NCBI GenBank assembly: GCA_036250195.1
Contig: JAVHZZ010000004.1
Span: 146,334,729 to 146,398,728, forward strand
DNA length: 64,000 bases
Source of the DNA: Mixophyes australis
Taxonomy: Eukaryota; Chordata; Amphibia; Anura; Limnodynastidae
Reading direction: 5' to 3'
Part shown: one piece after another, positions 57,621 to 64,000 of the stretch
Layout of the letters: each line of letters opens with the position of its first letter
Position numbering within the stretch: position 1 is the stretch's first letter
Notes under the pieces: model-generated
Database searches by the model: none
What the model saw: only the letters and a program-made list of their open reading frames with translations
What the model was told of the DNA's origin: nothing
Translations under genes and position numbers: made by a program

Positions 57621-58347
57621 AGACTGATTCATGCACTGCTTTTTCCCACAGCTGTTCTGTGAATGCTGTTTGATGTATCCTATAATATCTATCTTGGTGG
57701 AGGTTGCTCATCATAGTGCCCCAGCTCACCATGTAGATTACCAGGCACACAGTATAACATGCCTTATTATCCAGAAATAAATATGTATATTATTAAAAAA
57801 GACCACCTAAATAGGTGTGTATGGTTGTAATTATATTATTGATATTTTCCTACAATTGGTGAAACCTACCTACAGCTTTTAGGAAATGGACCTGGAATTG
57901 CTGTGTTTGGATGGTCCACTCTCCCTGAATAGGTGTGGTCACACATTGTCACATACCTGCAATTCCGTCCAGTATACTTAAGCATCATTATTGATGTTTC
58001 TGCTTGACCCATGTTCAATGTTTTCAAGTGGGTATGTGCACTTTTTTTTTTTTTTCTGGTTGTCATGGTGTTAAATTATTTGTATAGACAGCACCTTTTT
58101 TAAAGTGTATTCAATGTATTCATCCATGTGAGACCAGTCTGCATGTAGTCTTCAGTGAGTGAATTCGTTTTACAAGATCCTTGAATTCCACAACTAGCTG
58201 AACAGATCTCGCCGTTTGTTACTTTCACCGTCAGTGGCAGGGGTACACCTCCTCCTAACCGTTCAGCAGAGGTCCATGGTAGCAGAACTAGTGTTTCTAC
58301 TTGCAGGTTTTTCTTGGTTTCTTGAAGTGTTTCAAGTTGGGGGGTTT
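57621..58347. other. Intronic DNA
   Basis: No gene or element recognised. T15 occurs near 58041. Confidence 0.45.
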
Positions 58348-58365
58348 CCCCCCCCCCCCCCCCCC
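58348..58365. repeat. C18 homopolymer
   Basis: Eighteen consecutive C, preceded by G6 and TTT. It lies ~170 bases from the G15 run that opens the polypyrimidine tract. Confidence 0.97.
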
Positions 58366-58534
58366 ACTGTTTTTCCAGGAAAACACAGGTCAAAACCACG
58401 AAATCTGGAATTTGAAAGTGGAAGCCTTGGCTAGGAAAGTTCCCTTGGATCAGGACAGCTGGGGGAGGTCTGTAGCTTTACCGCAGATCTCCACAGAAAA
58501 TGTAACTGAAATTGACTACATGGTCTTTTTTTTT

Positions 58535-58901
58535 GGGGGGGGGGGGGGGTTTCCTCTCCTTTCCTCTCCTTTCCTCTCCTTTCCTCTCCTTTCCTCTCCT
58601 TTCCTCTCCTTTCCCTTCCTTTCCCTTCCTTTCCCTTCCTTTCCCTTCCTTTCCCTTCCTTTCCCTTCCTTTCCCTTCCTTTCCCTTCCTTTCCCTTCCT
58701 TTCCCTTCCTTTCCCTTCCTTTCCCTTCCTTTCCCTTCCTTTCCCTTCCTTTCCCTTCCTTTCCCTTCCTTTCCCTTCCTTTCCCTTCCTTTCCCTTCCT
58801 TTCCCTTCCTTTCCCTTCCTTTCCCTTCCTTTCCCTTCCTTTCCCTTCCTTTCCCTTCCTTTCCCTTCCTTTCCCTTCCTTTCCCTTCCTTTCCCTTCCC
58901 T
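58535..58901. repeat. G15 then 352-nt polypyrimidine tract of 10-bp units
   Basis: G15 (58535-58549) is followed by an unbroken pyrimidine run, 58550-58901. It has six units of TTCCTCTCCT (58551-58610), then 28 units of TTCCCTTCCT (58611-58890) and a partial unit. The first unit type reads the same in mirror order when taken as a circle, so that block is a true mirror repeat able in principle to form triplex H-DNA; the second type is not. Long frames through it are artefacts. Confidence 0.98.
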
Positions 58902-58955
58902 ACTTTCCCCATAGAAGGTTTATGTATACTCCAGTCAGATTGCATGGATAATGTG

Positions 58956-59106
58956 CAGAGCCGTAACTTTAGAGAATTCTAGTGCCTGGGACGAGAAAGA
59001 CAAATGCCGCCCCCGTAGCCCTCAATTTTAACCAAATGAACCTAAAATATTCCTAAATTTCGCCCTGGGCGGTCTCCCTTGTCGCACAGCCCTAGTTATG
59101 GCCCTG
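58956..59106. mobile_element. hAT MITE with exact 8-bp duplication, second copy
   Basis: A 151-bp relative of the 29369 element, in the same orientation: CAGAGCCGTAACTTTAG at the left, CTAGTTATGGCCCTG at the right, with GACAAATGCCGCCC and ACCTAAAATATTC inside. ATAATGTG flanks it exactly on both sides (58948-58955, 59107-59114). It lacks the ~15-bp GGCCACCTTCAGCGT stretch of the other copy. Confidence 0.88.
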
Positions 59107-59114
59107 ATAATGTG

Positions 59115-59953
59115 TACAATATTCACAATTGTGCCATAGTGCATACCTTAAAGAAAGCGTGCAAAATATATTAGTGGTTCAAAGCACAGAATACTATCCT
59201 TCATGATTGCAGTGTTGTGAATATTTCACATTCACCTGAATACTGGTTTGCTGTGATTTATTCAGATGAGCTTGAAAAAGATACATTTAGAAAAATGTTA
59301 AGACATATCATTATTTTGGTGCTTGGATAATTGTTATAATATTGATTTAATCTGGTGTAAGTACAGTTCCTCCAACAGTAAAATATTTTTATGATGAAAT
59401 GAATCTTTTCCATGCTCAAAGAATAATGAAAAAATAAAACTATTTCACTTCCAGTCATTTTTATATTCTTTCTTTGCGTAATGATTTAGAAACAACAAAG
59501 TCCTTTAAACTACTGTTTTATTTGCACAGTTAACCATAACGAGGAATGAGGGTTGGATGAGTATAGTACATAGTAGTAGCTTTGTTTAACACAACACCAG
59601 TTGTTCTTATATGGTTAATATCTGCTGAAATGGATGCTATTCTTTCCACAAAGGCCCCCCAAACATTGAATAAGTGTATACAATATGTAAAGGTTCTTAT
59701 AATTTTCACAAATATAGTTTAATACCTGCACGTTTTTTTGTAATAATTTTGTGTTTTATGCTGCTTACAATATTTCTATAATTGGTCATATCTTTTAGAA
59801 TCTGTAGTAAGTGCTTTTAGTACACATAAACAATGCTGTGTAATATATTTACTATGTATTAGTATAATTATGGTAAATTTAAGTTACTGTAACAAAGGCC
59901 TTTTGCACAGACTAATGAACAACATCTAGACATAGATGGTTCACTATTGTAAC
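59115..59953. other. Intronic DNA
   Basis: AT-rich sequence without a recognised gene, ending at ATTGTAAC (59946-59953), the presumed target duplication of the hAT element that follows. Confidence 0.45.
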
Positions 59954-59978
59954 TAGAGATGGTCACTGACCCCCGTGT

Positions 59979-60108
59979 TTTGGTTTTGGATTCGGTTTTG
60001 GATCTGGATTACCGTCGTGTTTTGGTTTTGGTTTTGCAAAACCTCCATTGCGTGTTTTGGTTTTGGTTTTGGTTTTGTTTGGTTTTGTTTTGCTATTTTT
60101 TGGGAAAA
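59979..60108. repeat. Subterminal TTTTGG repeats of the hAT element
   Basis: GTGTTTTGGTTTTGG and variants occur at least four times just inside the terminus. Clustered short subterminal motifs are where hAT transposases typically bind, so a binding role is likely but inferred. The plus-strand open frame starting here is an artefact of the repeat. Confidence 0.65.
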
Positions 60109-60350
60109 TCCATGTTTTTGGGCCTAAATTAACCCAATTTAGTGCTCCAACTGTTTTAGAGACAAGTAATCTAATTGTTGAGGTAATAAATCATCCAAAA
60201 AAACAGTTTAATTCTTCGTTGGTAGGCCTATTCTACACACAAAACAGATTGTCTTCCTCTCCATCTATGCATATTGGCAATGCAGCCATCGTCTTTGAAT
60301 GTATATTACACCCTACACTTATAGTTAAATATGTAAAGAAATGGAAAAAG

Positions 60351-60965
60351 CCAGTTTGGTTTCTGTCTCTCAAGGCCCCCCTCCACTTGTATAAAATACC
60401 AAAAAATTCAGCCATTATAGACTGTACAATATTAATTGACATGGAGAAAGACAGTTTGGTTTCTGTCTCTCAAGGCCCCCCTCCACTTGTATAAAATACC
60501 AAAAAATTCAGCCATTATAGACTGTACAATATTAATTGACATGGAGAAAGACAGTTTGGTTTCTGTCTCTCAAGGCCCCCCTCCACTTGTATAAAATACC
60601 AAAAAATTCAGCCATTATAGACTGTACAATATTAATTGACATGGAGAAAGCCAGTTTGGTTTCTGTCTCTCTAGGCCCCCCTCCACTTGTATAAAATACT
60701 AAAAAATTCAGCCATTATAGACTGTACAATATTAATTGACATGGAGAAAGACAGTTTGGGGTCACTCTGTCTCTCTAGGCCCCCCTCCACTTGTATAAAA
60801 TACCAAAAAATTCAGCCATTATAGACTGTACAATATTAATTGACATGGAAAAAGCCAGTTTGGTTTCTGTCTCTCTAGGCCCCCCTCCACTTGTATAAAA
60901 TACCCAAAAATTCAGCCATTATAGACTGTACAATATTATGAAAAATGGACAAAGCCAGTTTAGGG
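60351..60965. repeat. 100-bp tandem array, six units plus part
   Basis: Units beginning CAGTTTGGTTTCTGTCTCTC start at about 60352, 60452, 60552, 60652, 60752, 60856 and 60956. The period is exactly 100 except one 104-bp unit, which replaces TTCTG by GGGTCACTCTG. Neighbouring units are nearly identical (for example GGCCCCCCTCCACTTGTATA and AATTCAGCCATTATAGACTG in each). It lies between the transposase stop and the left terminus, in the element's 3' non-coding part. Confidence 0.95.
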
Positions 60966-61134
60966 TCACTCTGTCTATGACACCCTACCCTTAAGGATAA
61001 ATTGCCCTAACAGCAGCCTTTCAAGATGGTATGTGATATGGAAATGCCACAAGTCCCTTTCCTCTTTGGGGGTAGATTGCACCCTACACTTACATAGAAA
61101 GTTTTAAAAAGATGTTATCGGCATCATCTTCAGC

Positions 61135-61284
61135 TTAATCCTCACCCTCATCAGTGTGTACGTCATCACAGACTATCAATTCATCGCCGCTTGAATCCGC
61201 CATTAGAGAACAGTCAGTGCTTGGATGTCTTGGATGGTGAAGGCCTTCCTCGTGGAAGATGTAGTTCATTTTTATAAACATCAT
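61135..61284 (-). pseudogene. Frameshifted C-terminal tail of the hAT transposase
   Basis: Starting at the base overlapping the transposase's last codon, another minus-strand frame opens with MMFIKMN and runs 49 codons to a TAA at 61135-61137, ending in an acidic stretch (CDDVHTDEGED). hAT proteins commonly continue after LLPxNV with a hydrophobic FIKMN-like segment, so this is probably the original C-terminus put out of frame by loss of one A near 61284-61286. An assembly error would look the same. Confidence 0.7.
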
Positions 61285-63998
61285 TTCACCACATTTTTGG
61301 GAAGTAACCTTCTACGGCGATCACTGACTAAGTTCCCTGCTGTGCTGAACACTCGTTCAGAGTACACACTGGAGGGTGGGCAGCTTAGGTATTGCAAAGC
61401 AAGTTTGTACATGGGTTTCCAAATGGCCTGCTTTTCTTCCCAGTAAGGAAAGGGACTGTCTGACATTTCCATATCAACTACCTCTTGAAAGTAATCCTCC
61501 ACCATCCTTTGCATGTTTATACTCATATTGGATGGAGTTATGGGCAAAGTGACACATTTTTTTGAAAAATCCTTCAAACCAGCCCAGATGTTAAATTGTT
61601 CTGGTCTGCCCCCTGTGTCTTCCCTGCTTCTTTTTTGGAAATTTAATTTTTTACGAGCAACAGCTTGAGAAAGTGAAGGAGGACACGTCGTCAAGCCGAG
61701 GCCCAGTTCAGCGGCCAACTTGCTGAGCAATAGCTCCTTGCAAAAGTTCACATCTCGCTCATTTACAAGTAAAGACTCAATGTAGGTTTTAAACCTTGGA
61801 TCAAGCACAGTGGCCAAAACGTACTGATCCGAGTTCAAGATCTTAATAACTCGAGGATCATTGTGAAGCGAATTAAGTACTTGATCGACAAGGCCAACAT
61901 ACTTTGCTGAATTGCTTGCTTTCAGCTCCTCCTTCATTTTCTCAAGCTGCTTTTCCAATAGTCTAATTAAAGGAATGACTTGGCTCAAACTAGCAGAGTC
62001 TGCACTGACCTCACATGTCACAACTTCAAATGGTTTCAGCACCTTGCACAGCACTGAAAGGATTCCCCACTGTGCAAGAGTGAAATACATCCCCCCTCCT
62101 TTCCCAATGTCATGACTTGTGCAATATGCTTGGATGGCTTTGCGCTGTTCCTCCATCCTCTGAAGCATGTACAGGGTGGAATTCCACCGAGTTACCACCT
62201 CTTGCTTAAGTTGGTGGCAGGGCAAGTTAAACTGCTCTTGGAGCTGCTGTAATCTCCTACATGCTGTGGCTGAATGCCTGAAATGGCCTGAAATTTTACG
62301 GGCCACCGAAAGCATCTCCTGCACCTCACGGTTATTTCGTAGGAAGCTCTGCACCACCAAGTTGATGGTGTGAGCAAAACAGGGAATATGTTGGAAATCA
62401 CCCAGCTGTAATGCTCGCACTATATTGTTGGCGTTATCTGAAATGACATACCCTGGGGAGAGTCCGAGTGGTATAAGCCATGCATCAATCACATCTCTCA
62501 GTTTGCGTAACAAATTGTCAGCCGTATGCCTGTTAGTGAAGCCGGTGATACAAAGAGTGGCCTGCCTGTGACAAATGTTACGTAGTGGTGTACATGCTGC
62601 TGCTGTTCCTGCTGGTGAAGGTGAATGACCAACCCAGTGGGCTGTCACAGTCATATAGTCTTTGGTTTGGCCACTTCCACTTGTCCACATATCTGTGGTT
62701 AAGTGAACAGTGGGCAGAATGGCATTTTTCAGCGCAATCTCTACATTTTTACACACTTTTTGGTATAGTTGTGGAATAGCTTTACGGGAGAAATGGTGTC
62801 GCGATGGAATTCTGTAACGCGGACACAAAACCTCAATTAACTGTGAAAAACCAGCTGCGTTTATTGTGGAGATTGGACGCAGATCTAACACTAACATTGC
62901 AGCCATGGCGTCTGTGATTCGCTTGGCGACTGGGTGACTGCTGTCATATTTGCTTCCCCTCGCAAATGATTGTTTCACAGTTAATTGCTGAAATGTAGGA
63001 CTGCTCATTTTATTCACCTGCCTCTGGGATGACGATTCACCCCCAGCAGCAGCAACAGCAGCAGCAGGACTAACGCTTTCTTCAGAGGAATCAATAATAG
63101 TGCCGGAGTCATCCAGCCTTAAGTGGGATGCCGGGCTAACTCCGAGCGCTACTGAGGATATTGATGAGGATGGTGTGGTGGGTGTATTTTGTAGCCGTCG
63201 GTATGTCGGTGAGCGGAGGGTCTTAGCTGATGAGGGAGTGCTTGTATTCTTTTGGGAAGAACTTTCAGCTTTTCCCAACACTTTGCCATGAACTCTCGTT
63301 AAATGGCGTAACATAGACGAGGTTCCAAGATGGTTAAGGTCCCTCCCTCGACTGACTGTGGCTTCACATACACTACAAATGGCTATACAATTGTTGTCTG
63401 GATTTGGGTAGAAATAATTCCACACATAAGAAGTGGATTTTTTTGTTTTATGCCCAGGCATGACAATGGCCTTTTTCTTGTCACGTGCCAGAACTGCTGC
63501 CACTGGTGCAGGACTTACACAAACAACCTCATCCTCATCAACATCCTCATTAGCGCCCTCGTCGCCTACACAAATCTCCCCCTCATCCTCTTCTAATTCC
63601 AAAGTGGCATCCTCAATTTGGGTATCACCGGCTACACTCGGGCTATTAAGGCACACATCAGCAGAATGCTCACGATTAGACATCCCACTGTTGGATGGAC
63701 TCTCCACAGGGATTGTTGTCATTTGTGAATCAGAGCAAATATTCTCCTGTAATGCCTCACTGTTATCTTGCAGCTCAGCTTTGACGCGTAACAGTAGTTG
63801 TGCACCAATTGTAGGCTGGGTAACTTTTTGGGATCTGCCACTAATAGCCAAAGGTGAAGGCCTCATTCTCTCTTTGCCACTGCGTGTGTAGAATGGCATG
63901 CTTGCAATTTTTTTTTTATCGTCACTTAACTTTTGCTCAGTTACACTTCTTTTTCGCTTCAATACAGTAAAAATTTTTTTGGTTTTTGTTTTTTGCAC
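61281..63998 (-). CDS. hAT transposase with BED zinc finger
   Basis: This encodes a cut-and-paste DNA transposase. Visible in order: a basic, then Glu/Asp-rich N-terminus (~1-175); a BED zinc finger (W193, C208, C211, H232, H237); a Ser-rich linker; the RNase H-like core with DMW (D436) and SDNANN (D521), followed by the CFAHTINL and TRWNST motifs typical of hAT; and the hAT C-terminal dimerisation block with YSERVFSTAG (E881, the probable third catalytic residue) and DRRRRLLPKNV. No internal stop interrupts 905 codons. The first codon in the window is GTG, so the frame either continues past the edge or starts at Met34 (63897-63899). The stop at 61281 falls where relatives continue, and a -1/+1 frame supplies 49 more codons to 61135 (see finding). 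It is similar in layout to ZBED-type host genes, but the flanking terminus and subterminal repeats show a transposon. Confidence 0.9.
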   Translation of the reverse strand: MQKTKTKKIFTVLKRKRSVTEQKLSDDKKKIASMPFYTRSGKERMRPSPLAISGRSQKVTQPTIGAQLLLRVKAELQDNSEALQENICSDSQMTTIPVESPSNSGMSNREHSADVCLNSPSVAGDTQIEDATLELEEDEGEICVGDEGANEDVDEDEVVCVSPAPVAAVLARDKKKAIVMPGHKTKKSTSYVWNYFYPNPDNNCIAICSVCEATVSRGRDLNHLGTSSMLRHLTRVHGKVLGKAESSSQKNTSTPSSAKTLRSPTYRRLQNTPTTPSSSISSVALGVSPASHLRLDDSGTIIDSSEESVSPAAAVAAAGGESSSQRQVNKMSSPTFQQLTVKQSFARGSKYDSSHPVAKRITDAMAAMLVLDLRPISTINAAGFSQLIEVLCPRYRIPSRHHFSRKAIPQLYQKVCKNVEIALKNAILPTVHLTTDMWTSGSGQTKDYMTVTAHWVGHSPSPAGTAAACTPLRNICHRQATLCITGFTNRHTADNLLRKLRDVIDAWLIPLGLSPGYVISDNANNIVRALQLGDFQHIPCFAHTINLVVQSFLRNNREVQEMLSVARKISGHFRHSATACRRLQQLQEQFNLPCHQLKQEVVTRWNSTLYMLQRMEEQRKAIQAYCTSHDIGKGGGMYFTLAQWGILSVLCKVLKPFEVVTCEVSADSASLSQVIPLIRLLEKQLEKMKEELKASNSAKYVGLVDQVLNSLHNDPRVIKILNSDQYVLATVLDPRFKTYIESLLVNERDVNFCKELLLSKLAAELGLGLTTCPPSLSQAVARKKLNFQKRSREDTGGRPEQFNIWAGLKDFSKKCVTLPITPSNMSINMQRMVEDYFQEVVDMEMSDSPFPYWEEKQAIWKPMYKLALQYLSCPPSSVYSERVFSTAGNLVSDRRRRLLPKNVVK

Positions 63999-64000
63999 TA

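Larger units (their letters stand above)
59954..64000 (-). mobile_element. Autonomous-type hAT transposon (right end cut off)
   Basis: The left terminus begins TAGAGATGGTCACTGACC at 59954, the TAGAGATG form used by many hAT elements. It is followed by TTTTGG-rich subterminal repeats, a 100-bp tandem array and a minus-strand transposase that reaches the window edge. So the element is at least 4 kb and is oriented with its 3' end to the left. The putative 8-bp target copy ATTGTAAC precedes it; the other end lies outside the window and could not be checked. Confidence 0.85.

Noticed and set aside
58301..58982. Frames of 155-216 codons rich in Phe/Pro/Ser/Leu or Lys/Glu/Gly/Arg
   Set aside because: They are translations of the polypyrimidine repeat, which contains no stop codons by composition.
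60048..60494. 148-codon plus-strand frame starting in the TTTTGG repeats
   Set aside because: Runs through subterminal repeats into the 100-bp array, antisense to the transposon; no protein family signature.
60351..60965. Regular ~100-bp repeats as a CRISPR-like array
   Set aside because: Whole units are repeated without unique spacers, and the array lies in a eukaryotic hAT transposon.
61281..63998. Host ZBED-type gene rather than a transposon
   Set aside because: A hAT-type terminus, subterminal repeats and a probable target duplication flank the coding region, and a frameshift at the C-terminus argues against host selection. Domestication cannot be fully excluded.

Overview
The window looks like vertebrate nuclear DNA, most likely from an anuran amphibian. 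It is AT-rich, almost all non-coding, and crowded with short DNA transposons, tRNA-derived SINE copies and microsatellites. The amphibian call is an inference from the style of the repeats and from the diverged but clearly tetrapod-like LRRC4 and SND1 proteins. No species-specific marker was recognised.

Only two host genes can be supported. A 110-bp exon of SND1 (Tudor-SN) lies on the + strand at 2827-2936, with good splice sites. No other SND1 exon was recognised to the right, so the remaining ~61 kb appears to be one very large SND1 intron. Inside it, on the opposite strand, is an intact single-exon coding region for LRRC4 (NGL-2, netrin-G ligand 2; 641 aa) at 37044-38969. This nested, antisense SND1/LRRC4 arrangement is also present in mammals.

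The rest is intron filled with mobile DNA. Left to right: a SINE fragment and a pair of inverted ZNF143-like motifs (3.2-3.4 kb); a palindromic MITE (3.75 kb); a MITE nested in a related MITE (6.9-7.8 kb); a hAT MITE whose terminal inverted repeat sits inside a 57-bp minisatellite (11.9-12.3 kb); a C27/(AC)45 microsatellite (18.5 kb); an 18-bp perfect hairpin (26.4 kb); a LINE reverse-transcriptase scrap (27.3 kb); hAT MITEs with exact 8-bp target duplications (29.4, 46.3 and 59.0 kb); a MITE flanked by TTAAAA among three copies of one direct repeat (44.8-45.9 kb); two Tc1/mariner relics in inverted orientation (48.2-49.1 kb); SINEs at 49.5 and 54.2 kb, the latter inside one copy of a local duplication; and a 352-nt pure pyrimidine tract (58.6 kb).

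The right end (59954 to the edge) is a large, young-looking hAT transposon on the minus strand. It has a recognisable left terminus, TTTTGG-rich subterminal repeats, a 100-bp tandem array, and a transposase of about 900 codons with BED finger and DDE residues in place. A single-base frameshift near the C-terminus appears to remove the last ~49 residues. It is the most notable non-host coding sequence here. I found no evidence of a novel multi-gene system; the interest lies in the gene nesting and in the structures of the mobile elements.
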